Source: an uncultured Oscillibacter sp.
GTDB taxonomy: Bacteria > Bacillota > Clostridia > Oscillospirales > Oscillospiraceae
Assembly: GCA_910583695.1 (NCBI GenBank)
Contig: CAJTZL010000001.1
Span: 104,149-168,148, forward strand
DNA: 64,000 bases
Direction of reading: 5' to 3'
Below the pieces are notes generated by a model that worked only from the letters and a program-made list of their open reading frames with translations, searched no databases and was not told the origin of the DNA. This document shows positions 41,950 to 50,012 of this stretch, in pieces. The translations under genes and the position numbers were made by a program. Each line of letters opens with the position of its first letter. Within the stretch, counting starts at the first letter, position 1.

Positions 41950-44001
41950 ATGCCAACCAGAAAGAAGATTTCCGTCATCGCCCTGGACCCCCGGGCGGGA
42001 GCGTCCTACAAGTCCGACATTGAAAAACTGTTTGCAGATGTGGCGGACATTTCCGTATTCTCCATGCTGGACGGCAGTGCCGCCGGGACGCTGGACCGGG
42101 CAGACCTGTTTGTGGCCTCCACCGACGCCTACGGCTCCCCGGAGGAACTGATGCGCCACATCCCCATTGACAGCCAGACCATGGCGGTAGAGGTCTCCTT
42201 CCGCTGGAGCGAGCTGCGCAAGCTCAAGGCGCTGCCTGCGGGCAGCCGGGTCTTGTTCGTCAACATGACCCAGACCATGGCCCGAGAGGCCATCGCCCAG
42301 CTGGAACAGTTTGGCATCACCCATGTCCACTGGATTCCCTTCTACCCCGGCGCGCCGGAGGTCCCTGAGGCCCGCATTGCCGTGACGCCGGACGAACTCC
42401 GCTACGTCCCCCCGGAAATGGAGACCGTCATTGACCTGGGCCAGCGGGTCTGCACCTCCGGCATGATGATCGAAATTGCCCTCCGCCTGGGGCTGGAGCA
42501 CCTGCTGGAGGGTCCCGCCTTTCAGCGCTACGCCCAGGACGTGGCCACCAGCAACTACAGCTTCGACCGGATGTTTGCCCGGTCCATCCGCCTGGAGAGC
42601 CAGTTCCACATTTTAATGGAGAGCCTGGAGGACGGCGTGGTGGGCGTCAACGAAAAGGGGGAAATCTTCGCGTGCAGCCGCCACGCCGAGGAGATGACCC
42701 TGGTCAGTGCCCCGCTGGTCCAGGGGCGGCGCTGTGAGGACGTCTTTCCCTACATTCCCTTCGTCCAGTGCATGCAGGGCCGCCGGTCCCTGCCCGCCAA
42801 GGCCGTCAAGGTGGGGGGTGTGAACCTCAGCGTGGAGGTGGTGCCGGTAATCCGGCAGAATGCCTGCATCGGTGCCTTTGCCCTGCTCCAGCGGTTCAAC
42901 GACGTGGAGGCCCGGCAGAGCGAGCTGCGGAGCCAGCTCTTCCACAAGGGCCACTATGCAAAATACAGCTTTGACGACGTGGTGGGCCGGTCGGAGGCCA
43001 TCCGGAAGACCAAGGAAACCCTGGGCCGCATGGCCCGCAGCGAGAGCCCGGTGCTGCTGATCGGTGAGACGGGCACCGGCAAGGAGCTTTTCGCCCACGC
43101 CGTCCATCAGGCCAGCCGCCGGGCGGAGGGGCCCTTTGTGGCCATCAATGTGGCGGCCTTTCCGGAAAACCTCCTGGAGAGCGAGCTCTTCGGCTATGAG
43201 GAGGGGGCCTTCACCGGGGCCAAAAAGGGCGGGCGGCCCGGCCTCTTCGAGCTGGCCCACCGGGGAACCCTCTTTTTGGATGAGGTGGAGGGCATGAGCT
43301 CCGCCCTCCAGATCAAGCTCCTCCGGGCCCTCCAGGAGCGGGAGGTCATGCGGGTGGGGGGGCACCGGATCATCCATGTGGACGTCCGCATTGTGGCCGC
43401 CACCAACGAGTCCCTGGAGCAGAAGGTCCGGGAGGGTTCCTTCCGCCGGGACCTCTACTACCGGCTCAGCACCCTGCCGGCCCTCATCCCGCCCCTGACG
43501 GAGCGTGGGGACGACATGTTCCTGCTGACGGAGCGCTTCCGCCAGGAGCTGGGCGGAGCCTTCCGCCTGACGGAGCCGGTAAAGGCCTTTTTCCGCCGCC
43601 ACCCCTGGCCGGGGAACATCCGGGAGCTGCGGAACGCGGTGGAGTACTTCATCTATACCGGCCACGAGGACATCGGCCTGGAGGACCTGCCCCCCACCCT
43701 CTTCCTCTCGGAGGGAACCGTCCCCCGGCCCGCCGGTCCCCCGCCGCCGGAGACCGGCCCCTCTGACGCTTTCCGCTTCATTCTCTCCCGGCTCTACGCC
43801 GCCTCCGAGGCCGGAGCCTCCATGGGCCGGGAGACTCTGCTGAAACAGGCCCGGGAGGCCCATGTCCCCCTCTCCCAGAGGGAGGTTCGGGATATCCTGA
43901 CCGATATGGCGGCCCAGGGCCTTGCCCGGGTCAGCCGAGGACGGGGCGGCAGCCAGTTAACTCCCAAGGGCCGGGCCCTCTGGGAAAACGGTCAAAACTG
44001 A
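41950..44001 (+). CDS. Sigma-54-dependent enhancer-binding transcriptional activator
   Basis: 683 residues. N-terminal domain (1-190) of an uncharacterised sensory type, a PAS-like domain (about 210-320; [24 protein letters not shown]), AAA+ domain with Walker A GETGTGKE (372-379), the sigma-54-contacting GAFTGA (419-424), Walker [11 protein letters not shown] and the R-finger region RRDLYYRL. The C-terminus is a winged-helix-like segment ([27 protein letters not shown]) instead of the common Fis-type HTH. The start at 41950 follows AAGGGGAG. It sits between a divergent cysteine desulfidase gene and a C-S lyase operon, both with -24/-12 promoters, and probably activates both on sensing cysteine or a related amino acid. 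Confidence 0.93.
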   Translation: MPTRKKISVIALDPRAGASYKSDIEKLFADVADISVFSMLDGSAAGTLDRADLFVASTDAYGSPEELMRHIPIDSQTMAVEVSFRWSELRKLKALPAGSRVLFVNMTQTMAREAIAQLEQFGITHVHWIPFYPGAPEVPEARIAVTPDELRYVPPEMETVIDLGQRVCTSGMMIEIALRLGLEHLLEGPAFQRYAQDVATSNYSFDRMFARSIRLESQFHILMESLEDGVVGVNEKGEIFACSRHAEEMTLVSAPLVQGRRCEDVFPYIPFVQCMQGRRSLPAKAVKVGGVNLSVEVVPVIRQNACIGAFALLQRFNDVEARQSELRSQLFHKGHYAKYSFDDVVGRSEAIRKTKETLGRMARSESPVLLIGETGTGKELFAHAVHQASRRAEGPFVAINVAAFPENLLESELFGYEEGAFTGAKKGGRPGLFELAHRGTLFLDEVEGMSSALQIKLLRALQEREVMRVGGHRIIHVDVRIVAATNESLEQKVREGSFRRDLYYRLSTLPALIPPLTERGDDMFLLTERFRQELGGAFRLTEPVKAFFRRHPWPGNIRELRNAVEYFIYTGHEDIGLEDLPPTLFLSEGTVPRPAGPPPPETGPSDAFRFILSRLYAASEAGASMGRETLLKQAREAHVPLSQREVRDILTDMAAQGLARVSRGRGGSQLTPKGRALWENGQN

Positions 44002-44032
44002 AACAGTTTGACCAATAGAAACCATTTAACCA
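43990..44032. promoter_or_regulatory. Candidate enhancer (UAS) for the sigma-54 activator, site B
   Basis: GGTCAAAACTG (43990-44000) and CAGTTTGACC (44004-44013) form an inverted repeat, followed on the minus strand by TGGTTAAA (44032-44025). The same TGGTtAAA/TGGTCAAA words occur in site A. It lies about 150 bases upstream of the sigma-54 promoter at 44183, a normal enhancer distance. Confidence 0.55.
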
Positions 44033-44182
44033 ATTACCGGTCCGCCGCAAGGAGCCGCCTCGCTTTTCCCGCTTCAACCCTCGGAATGGATTTTGGCAAT
44101 TCGTCAAAATCTATCCGGGGGTTTTGTGCGCTCCGACAATTTCCAGGAAAATTTTTGTACCGCCTCAGTTTCCTCTTTTGAT

Positions 44183-44198
44183 TGGCATGTTTTTTGCT
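44183..44198 (+). promoter_or_regulatory. Sigma-54 (-24/-12) promoter of the C-S lyase operon
   Basis: TGGCATG (44183-44189), 4 bases, TTGCT (44194-44198), differing from TGGCACG-N4-TTGCW at one position. The start codon is at 44255. Confidence 0.82.
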
Positions 44199-44254
44199 TC
44201 TATAATCTGCCAAACGCTGCGGACAATGAATCTTTTTAGAAAGGATGTAAGATT

Positions 44255-45424
44255 ATGCGATACGACTTTGATCAGGTCATCGACCGGACTGGAAACCTCT
44301 CCGCCAAGTACGACGAGCGGCTCCAGAAATTCGGCTCCGAGGACGTGATTCCCCTCTGGATTGCGGACATGGACTTCAAGACCGCCCAGCCCATCATCGA
44401 CGCCCTGAAGGCCCGGGCAGAGGAGGGCCTCTGGGGCTACACCGCCCGGCCCGCCGGCTATTTCGAGGCCATCCGGGACTGGCAGAGCCGCCGGAACGGC
44501 TGGACCCCGGACACGGGCCTGATGAGCTTCTGCCTGGGAGTGGTGCAGACTCTCAGCGCCTGCGTGCAGCTCTACACCCCCCAGGGGGGCAATGTGCTGA
44601 TTCAGACCCCGGTCTACGGCGAGTTTTACGACATGGCCGAATTTGCCGGACGGCGGGTCATTGAAAACCGGCTGACGGAGCGGGACGGCCGCTGGACGGT
44701 GGACTGGGCGGACTTCGAAGCCAAGCTCCAGGAGGCGGATCTGTTCCTGCTGTGCAATCCCCACAACCCCGTGGGCATTGTCTGGACGGAGGAGGAGCTC
44801 CGTCGGATGATGGAGCTGTGCCTGAAATACCGGGTCCCGGTGGTCAGCGACGAAATCCACTCCGACCTGATCTTCCATGGAAAGAAGCACCTCCCCGCCG
44901 CCTCCCTGTCCCCGGAAATCGCCGCCAACGTGATTACCGGCATCTCCGGCACCAAGACCTTCAATCTGGCGGGTCTCCAGGCCAGCGCCGTGGTCTTCCC
45001 CAGCCGGCACAAGAAGGAGACCTTCGACCGCTTCTGGATGAACATGGACATCCACCGGAACAACGCCTTCTCCGTCACCGCCATGGAGACGGCCTTCCGG
45101 GAGGGGGAGGAATGGCTGGACCAGCTGCTGCCCTACCTCTCGGAGAACTTTGACTTCGTGGTGAACTACTGTGAGCGGCACATTCCCAAAATCAAGACCT
45201 ACGCCCCCGACGCCACCTACCTCATGTGGCTGGACTGCCGGGAGCTGGGCCTGAGCAATCAGGAGCTCCACGATTTCATGATTCAAAAGGCCCGGCTGGG
45301 CCTGAACGACGGCTGGGCCTTCGGCCGGAGCCTGAACGGCTTCATGCGGCTGAACGCCGCCTGTCCCCGCAGCGTGCTGGAACGGGCTCTTCACCAGCTG
45401 GAGGCCGCTGTCAACAGCCTGTGA
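44255..45424 (+). CDS. MalY/PatB-family PLP-dependent C-S beta-lyase/aminotransferase
   Basis: 389 residues of the fold-type I class. Seen: PLWIADMDFKTAQPIIDALKARAEEGLWGYT near the N-terminus, LCNPHNPVG, SDEIHSDLIF and the PLP lysine (Lys234) in SGTKTFNLAGLQ. MalY/PatB enzymes cleave cystathionine, cystine or related S-substituted cysteines, giving pyruvate, ammonia and a thiol. The start at 44255 follows AAAGGATG. It is first in an operon driven by a sigma-54 promoter, next to a symporter. The desulfidase and this lyase together suggest utilisation of sulfur amino acids. Confidence 0.94.
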   Translation: MRYDFDQVIDRTGNLSAKYDERLQKFGSEDVIPLWIADMDFKTAQPIIDALKARAEEGLWGYTARPAGYFEAIRDWQSRRNGWTPDTGLMSFCLGVVQTLSACVQLYTPQGGNVLIQTPVYGEFYDMAEFAGRRVIENRLTERDGRWTVDWADFEAKLQEADLFLLCNPHNPVGIVWTEEELRRMMELCLKYRVPVVSDEIHSDLIFHGKKHLPAASLSPEIAANVITGISGTKTFNLAGLQASAVVFPSRHKKETFDRFWMNMDIHRNNAFSVTAMETAFREGEEWLDQLLPYLSENFDFVVNYCERHIPKIKTYAPDATYLMWLDCRELGLSNQELHDFMIQKARLGLNDGWAFGRSLNGFMRLNAACPRSVLERALHQLEAAVNSL

Positions 45425-45486
45425 TTCCCCTCCCCGGCGGAGGCTTGTAAAGAGACACCAAAGAAACGAGAAATGGAGATGTTATC

Positions 45487-46746
45487 ATGGCTACGCAAAC
45501 TGGAAAGCAGTCCCTCTGGCAGCAGTATAAGACCCCCATCCTCCTTCTTGGCGGAATCGCCGCCGGCTCTCTCATCGGCGTGATCTCCCCCGGCCTGGGC
45601 CAGACCCTGAAGCCCATCGGCGACGTCTTTTTGAACCTGCTGTTCACCATTGTGGTGCCCCTGGTCTTTGTGTCCATCGCCTGCGCCGTGGGCACCATGG
45701 CCAACATGAACCGCCTGGGGAAGATTCTGGGCGGCACCGTGGCCGTCTTCCTGGGCACGGGGGCCTTTGCCGCCGCCTGCGTCCTGGTTTGGGTGAACCT
45801 GTTCAGTCCCTCCGCCGGAACCAACATCCAGCTGGCCGCCGCGGAGGTGGGTGAAGCCCAGACCGCCGCCCAGATGATTGTGGGTTCCCTGACGGTCAGC
45901 GACTTCCCGGAGCTGTGGAGCAAATCCCATATGCTGCCCCTCATCATCTTCGCCATCATCACCGGCTTCTGCGTGGCCTCCTGCGGCGGAGAGGAGAGCC
46001 CCGTCGGAAAGCTGCTGGCCAACCTCAACGACATCATCATGAAGTTCGTGGGAGTCATCATGACCATCGCCCCCCTGGGCCTGGGCGCCTACTTCGCCAA
46101 CCTCATCGGTGAATTTGGCCCTCAGCTTCTCAGCGACTACGGCCGCTCCATGGTGGTGTACTATCCCCTGTGCCTGCTGTACGTGGTGATCTTCTTCCCC
46201 CTGTACGCCCTGTTTGCCGGAGGAAAAACCGGCCTCCGGCGGATGCTGAAATACATCTTCACCCCCGCCGTCACCGCCTTTGCCACCCAGAGCTCCGCCG
46301 CCACCCTGCCGGTGAACAAGGAGGCCTGTGACCGCATCGGCGTGCCCAAGGACGTCAGCGATCTGGTGCTGCCCATGGGCTGCACCATGCACATGGATGG
46401 CTCTGTCCTCAGCTCCATCGTGAAAATCGCCTTCCTGTTCGGCATCTTCGACATGCCCTTCACCGGCGCGGGCACCTACGCCATGGCCATCGCCGTGGCC
46501 ATCCTCAGCGCCTTTGTCCTCTCCGGCGCTCCCGGCGGCGGGCTGGTGGGCGAAATGCTGATTGTCAGCATGTTCGGCTTCCCCGCCGAAGCCTTCCCCC
46601 TCATCGCCACCCTGGGCTTCCTCTTTGATCCCGCCGCCACCTGCCTCAACGCCGCCGGGGACACCATCGCCTCCATGATGGTCACGCGCCTGGTGGAGGG
46701 CCGGGACTGGCTGGAGAAGAAGCTGGCCTCCGGCGAAGGGAACTGA
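45487..46746 (+). CDS. Dicarboxylate/amino acid:cation symporter (DAACS family)
   Basis: 419 residues, with about eight transmembrane helices and two re-entrant hairpins. The unwound Na+/substrate region has TAFATQSSAATLPV (the serine-rich hairpin 1), and MGCTMHMDGSVL and SGAPGGGLVGEML as the second set. Relatives include glutamate/aspartate, serine/threonine (SstT) and cystine (TcyP) transporters. By context it may carry cystine or another sulfur amino acid, which is inference. The start at 45487 follows GGAGATG. It is 62 bases after the C-S lyase gene on the same transcript. Confidence 0.94.
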   Translation: MATQTGKQSLWQQYKTPILLLGGIAAGSLIGVISPGLGQTLKPIGDVFLNLLFTIVVPLVFVSIACAVGTMANMNRLGKILGGTVAVFLGTGAFAAACVLVWVNLFSPSAGTNIQLAAAEVGEAQTAAQMIVGSLTVSDFPELWSKSHMLPLIIFAIITGFCVASCGGEESPVGKLLANLNDIIMKFVGVIMTIAPLGLGAYFANLIGEFGPQLLSDYGRSMVVYYPLCLLYVVIFFPLYALFAGGKTGLRRMLKYIFTPAVTAFATQSSAATLPVNKEACDRIGVPKDVSDLVLPMGCTMHMDGSVLSSIVKIAFLFGIFDMPFTGAGTYAMAIAVAILSAFVLSGAPGGGLVGEMLIVSMFGFPAEAFPLIATLGFLFDPAATCLNAAGDTIASMMVTRLVEGRDWLEKKLASGEGN

Positions 46747-46804
46747 GCATTTCCCGGATTTTCGATCCACAATCTGTCATCAATTTAAAAAAGGAGATAT
46801 CATC

Positions 46805-47056
46805 ATGAAAATCACTGTCATCGGAAGCCACCTCTGCCCCGACACCCTGTACGCCCTGAACCGCCTCAGCGAGGCCAAGGCGGAGATCGACTTCAAAAAC
46901 CTCTCCGCCAGCCTCTCCGACCTGAAAGCCTATCTGGCCCTGCGGCAGGACAGCCCCGCCTATGCCGACATCCGGGCCGGCGGCGGCATCGGCATCCCCT
47001 TCTTCGTCCTGGAGGACGGCACCGCCACCCGGGATCTGGACGCGGTTCTCAGCTGA
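46805..47056 (+). CDS. Glutaredoxin-like small protein
   Basis: 83 residues with a thioredoxin-fold start MKITVIGSHLCPDTLYALNRL, a GIGIPFFVLEDGTA cis-proline region and a final helix. The active site is CPDT, not CPYC or CxxC, so only one catalytic Cys (Cys11) is present and it may act as a monothiol protein or a cysteine carrier. The start at 46805 has AAAGGAG upstream. It is the last gene of the sigma-54 operon and could handle thiol or persulfide products of the lyase. Confidence 0.75.
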   Translation: MKITVIGSHLCPDTLYALNRLSEAKAEIDFKNLSASLSDLKAYLALRQDSPAYADIRAGGGIGIPFFVLEDGTATRDLDAVLS

Positions 47057-47092
47057 GTCCATGCCCTGAAGTCCCACGCAGAAACGCAAAAT

Positions 47093-47136
47093 ACCTCCCC
47101 CGGAGCGCCCGATCCACGGGCTGCTCCAGGGGAGGT
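47093..47136 (+). terminator. Terminator of the C-S lyase operon
   Basis: ACCTCCCC (47093-47100) with GGGGAGGT (47129-47136) and an inner GAGC/GCTC and GCCCG/CGGGC pairing; modest T content follows. Confidence 0.6.
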
Positions 47137-47177
47137 TCGTTCTTCCATGGGCGCCTCCCAGCGCCGAAAGGCCGGAT

Positions 47178-47558
47178 TTACGCCTCTTCCTCCAGGGTCT
47201 CACGGTCCCGCTCCCCCAGCAGCAGGGCGACGCCGTTGGTAATCCGGTGGTACAGGGAGAGCAGGTCCGCCAGATAGCGCACGCCTTCCACAGTGATCTG
47301 ATAGTACTGTCTCCGCCGCCCGTCCGGGGCGGCTTTTTTATAAGCCTCCAGAATATAGCCGTTCTCCATCAGCCGGTAGAACAGCATGTAGGGAGAGGCC
47401 AGACTCAGGGTATGCCCGGTCTCCTCCTCCAGACACCGCATAATCTGGTGAGCGTGCATATCCTCCCGGCTCAGCAGGGACAGGACCAGCATCTCCGTCA
47501 CCGCCCGTTTCAAGTTGTCCTCCATGCCCCGTCCCGGGTCGTTCCGCAATGCAGGCAT
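47178..47558 (-). CDS. PadR-family transcriptional regulator
   Basis: 126 residues. The PadR winged helix is seen in RAVTEMLVLSLLSREDMHAHQIMRCLEEETG, SPYMLFYRLMENGYILEAYKKAAPDGRRRQYYQITVEGVRYLADLL. The start at 47558 follows AAGGGGGAG with good spacing; an internal Met (47525) has no such site. It is divergent from the unknown gene at 47776. An inverted repeat (TTATCT...AGATAA) lies in the shared region and is a plausible operator. Confidence 0.92.
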   Translation of the reverse strand: MPALRNDPGRGMEDNLKRAVTEMLVLSLLSREDMHAHQIMRCLEEETGHTLSLASPYMLFYRLMENGYILEAYKKAAPDGRRRQYYQITVEGVRYLADLLSLYHRITNGVALLLGERDRETLEEEA

Positions 47559-47662
47559 CCCGCTCCCCCTTTCTCAAACATGGCTGATGATTTTACAGTA
47601 TGCCCATGATACAACATCCCCTTCCCTCCGTCAATAAGCATAGAAAGTTATTTCACAATGAA

Positions 47663-47686
47663 AATTATCTTTCTCGGAGAGATAAT
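47663..47686. promoter_or_regulatory. Candidate PadR operator
   Basis: ATTATCT (47664-47670) and AGATAAT (47680-47686) form an inverted repeat next to the -35 hexamer of the following promoter, a position suited to a repressor. Confidence 0.4.
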
Positions 47687-47687
47687 A

Positions 47688-47716
47688 TTGACAAATGCAA
47701 AATAGGGTGATATTCT
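47688..47716 (+). promoter_or_regulatory. Sigma-A promoter of the unknown gene pair
   Basis: TTGACA (47688-47693), 17-base spacer, TATTCT (47711-47716), followed by an ATG at 47776 with TTGGAGGG upstream. Confidence 0.75.
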
Positions 47717-47775
47717 TTTCCCAGAGGACGGTTTTTTCCGCTGCCGCCCCCAATCAACATTTGGAGGGAATACCC

Positions 47776-48375
47776 ATGAATATTGCGGGCAATCGCTTTT
47801 CCCGTGCGCTTCCGTGTTCCGGGACCCGGACCCGTCAGGCGGCTCAGGGAGCCCATCAGGCATCGGCTTTCGACCTGTATTTAGACGTAGAGCGCCAGCG
47901 GCAGAAGATGCGGGAGCTTCCGCCGGGCCAGATGCTGGACTCCGTATACATGCAGTTTATGGACGATTACCGGGCGTGGAAGGCCCGGCAGCCAGAGGCG
48001 GACCTCCCGGATTCCCAAGGCTGGACGGAGGAAAACCTGACATTCCTGCGGGAGCATTACGCCGGGAACCTGTCCGCCTTTGAAATCTACGACGCGCTGA
48101 GCGCCATGAAGGAGCTGGGCATCCTCAGCGAAAAGGCGCTGCGCTGCGCCGAGGGCACCACGCTGATCCGGCTGGATATGGATTTGAACGGCGGAGTCTT
48201 CCGGACCTCTGCGGACCCGGATTCCAAAGCCGCGTGGCTCCACGGCTTTGACGAGGCCCCCATGGTGGGGTTCCGCGGCCTGGAGGACATCCTCTCCTGG
48301 GCAAAGGACTTCCGGGAGGAAGATCACCCGGATTTCATCACCGGAGCCGAGGCCATGGCCCGGGGCTGGATTTAA
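47776..48375 (+). CDS. Unknown protein of 199 residues
   Basis: Not recognised. It starts at 47776 (GGAGGGAATACCC upstream). The N-terminal 35 residues are basic with no hydrophobic signal. Then come helical acidic segments (YLDVERQRQKMRELPPGQMLDSVYMQFMDDYRAWK), a WTEENLTFLREHYAGNLSAFEIYDALSAMKELGILSEKAL stretch and a C-terminal DADP/FGWDE-like region ending AMARGWI. It is paired with the gene at 48410, 35 bases downstream, which also has an 'MxxMGAIS/ELGILS' stretch, so the two may be distant homologues. It is followed by the partner and a terminator. Confidence 0.7.
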   Translation: MNIAGNRFSRALPCSGTRTRQAAQGAHQASAFDLYLDVERQRQKMRELPPGQMLDSVYMQFMDDYRAWKARQPEADLPDSQGWTEENLTFLREHYAGNLSAFEIYDALSAMKELGILSEKALRCAEGTTLIRLDMDLNGGVFRTSADPDSKAAWLHGFDEAPMVGFRGLEDILSWAKDFREEDHPDFITGAEAMARGWI

Positions 48376-48409
48376 ACGGAGTCATGGAAATGGAAAAGGA
48401 GAACACCGT

Positions 48410-49000
48410 ATGGATGCTGGAGTAAATTACATTGTCAACAACACCGGAATCCCCACCTCGGAGTGGGGAAAATACAAGCCCGCGGGGGTCAACCCGGACG
48501 GGCCTTCGGTGGACTTCTCGGACCTTCTGTCCGGCAAAAATCAGGAGATTGTCTCCAAGCTCACCGACGGGGCGAAAAAGACCTTGCAGCGGCTGAAGAC
48601 CAACCCTAATTCTATTTCCAAGCGGGACTGGATGGACCTGACCCACGAGCTGAACGCCATGGGGGCCATCAGCGATTTGGACTACGGCTGGACGAGGGCC
48701 GATTTTCATTTCATACCCCTGGGAGATATGGACAACCCGTTCACCACCACGGAGGAACTGCGGGAAACCATGGGGCGGATCAACCAGTGGCCGGGGAATC
48801 CCCTGGACTACCTGGATCAGTGGGCCTTCTCCCTGAAAAAGTGGGGCGCGCAGCTGTCCTTGGAGCGGAATCCGGACGGGACCCCCAAGTACAAGGATGT
48901 CTCCCCGGTCTATAAACAGATGTCCGCCTGCGTCCGGGTCTCCGGAGTGATCAAGGGCCTGCTGTCGGCGGACTTGTTCGCATCTAAGCAAACCAGATGA
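48410..49000 (+). CDS. Unknown protein of 196 residues
   Basis: Not recognised. The start is the ATG at 48410 after AAAAGGAGAACACC. The sequence is acidic and mixed helix-turn: MDAGVNYIVNNTGIPTSEW, VDFSDLLSGKNQEIVSKLTDGAKKTLQRLK, SKRDWMDLTHELNAMGAISDLDYG and a C-terminal SPVYKQMSACVRVSGVIKGLL. No signal peptide or membrane segment is seen. The first pair of unknown genes shares one promoter and terminator, so they likely act together. The final residues are followed by a perfect terminator. Confidence 0.7.
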   Translation: MDAGVNYIVNNTGIPTSEWGKYKPAGVNPDGPSVDFSDLLSGKNQEIVSKLTDGAKKTLQRLKTNPNSISKRDWMDLTHELNAMGAISDLDYGWTRADFHFIPLGDMDNPFTTTEELRETMGRINQWPGNPLDYLDQWAFSLKKWGAQLSLERNPDGTPKYKDVSPVYKQMSACVRVSGVIKGLLSADLFASKQTR

Positions 49001-49007
49001 GCACAGG

Positions 49008-49034
49008 CGGAGCCCCGCGGCACGGGGCTCCGCC
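49008..49034. terminator. Rho-independent terminator
   Basis: GGCGGAGCCCCG (49008-49019), CCA loop, CGGGGCTCCGCC (49023-49034), then TTCTTTTT. Confidence 0.92.
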
Positions 49035-49040
49035 TTCTTT

Positions 49041-49886
49041 TTACAGGCCGCCGGATTCCGCCAGCCGGACGGATAACAGCGTGGCGGCGTTGGCCTCCAC
49101 CCCGTTCAAGATGAAGCCCGCCAGATCGCAGGCATAGACGCTCCCCTCCGTCTCCAGTCCCTGCTCCCTCAAATGCCCCTCCAAGGCAGCGTAGCCCTGG
49201 GAGAGGTCCCAGCGGCCCCGGCAGCAGAGGTAGAGATAGGTTCCGGCGGGCTTCCGGTGGAAAAAGGGGCAGTCCGCCCCCTCCGATACCCGCATGGTCA
49301 GGTGGCTGATGGTCTCCGGACCCGCCGGTTCTCCGGGACGGTGAATGGCCCCCAGCCGGTAGTCCGTCTGTAAACCGTATTCCCGGCAGAGCGCCCGGCA
49401 GCGGTCCAGCACCGCCAGCAGCCGGGCGTCCTCCCCCGCCTCGGGGTCCATGAGTCCCTCCAGCTCCTCTGCCGGGAGGGCCAGCAGCCCCTCTGCCTCA
49501 AACCGGGCCGTCCGGGGAATCAGGTCCGCCGCCGCCCCCAGCTCCAGGCCGCTCAGGATGCCGGAGAGCACAAAGTCCATCTGCTCCAGCTTCCGGCGCT
49601 CCGCCGCCAGCCGCTGCCGCTGTTCCCGGAGGAGAGCCCGGGTCCCGGCGGCGTCCCGGCCCCGGAGACAGCGGCGGATCTCCTCCAGGGGCGTCCCCGT
49701 CTGGCGAAAGATGGAAATGGCGTAGAAATCGTAGAACTGCTCCGGGTCGTAATACCCATATCCATTTTCTCCCCGGTGGGCCGGGACCAGCAGGCCCAGG
49801 TCCTTGTAATGCCGCAGAGTTTCCTTGGTTGTGCCGCACAGGGCGGCAAAGCCGCCGGAGGTCAGGCGGCCCGGTGTTCGCTCCAT
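49041..49886 (-). CDS. MerR-family regulator with effector-binding domain
   Basis: 281 residues starting at the ATG at 49886 (GGGAGGAA upstream; a longer in-frame start at 49979 would cover the promoter). The N-terminus has a MerR HTH (SGGFAALCGTTKETLRHYKDLGLLVPAHRGENGYGYYDPEQFYDFYAISIFRQTGTPLEEIRRCLRG), followed by a coiled coil and a C-terminal region of about 170 residues similar to the BmrR/GyrI effector class. It is divergent from a MATE efflux gene and likely activates it when it binds a toxic compound. Confidence 0.9.
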   Translation of the reverse strand: MERTPGRLTSGGFAALCGTTKETLRHYKDLGLLVPAHRGENGYGYYDPEQFYDFYAISIFRQTGTPLEEIRRCLRGRDAAGTRALLREQRQRLAAERRKLEQMDFVLSGILSGLELGAAADLIPRTARFEAEGLLALPAEELEGLMDPEAGEDARLLAVLDRCRALCREYGLQTDYRLGAIHRPGEPAGPETISHLTMRVSEGADCPFFHRKPAGTYLYLCCRGRWDLSQGYAALEGHLREQGLETEGSVYACDLAGFILNGVEANAATLLSVRLAESGGL

Positions 49887-49918
49887 CCAGCATTCCTCCC
49901 GAATCTGCAGATTTCCTC

Positions 49919-49949
49919 TTGACTGTGTTGCTGCCACACGGTTTATGAT
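49919..49949 (+). promoter_or_regulatory. MerR-type promoter of the MATE gene with 19-base spacer
   Basis: TTGACT (49919-49924), a 19-base spacer containing GTGT and ACAC arms, and TATGAT (49944-49949). A 19-base spacer with an embedded dyad is the mark of MerR-activated promoters, where the regulator distorts the DNA. Confidence 0.8.
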
Positions 49950-50012
49950 ACCTCTCACAAAGAAGGTTTGCAAGCCCAAGGATCAGATTTTTGAAAAACC
50001 GGAGGTATCATC

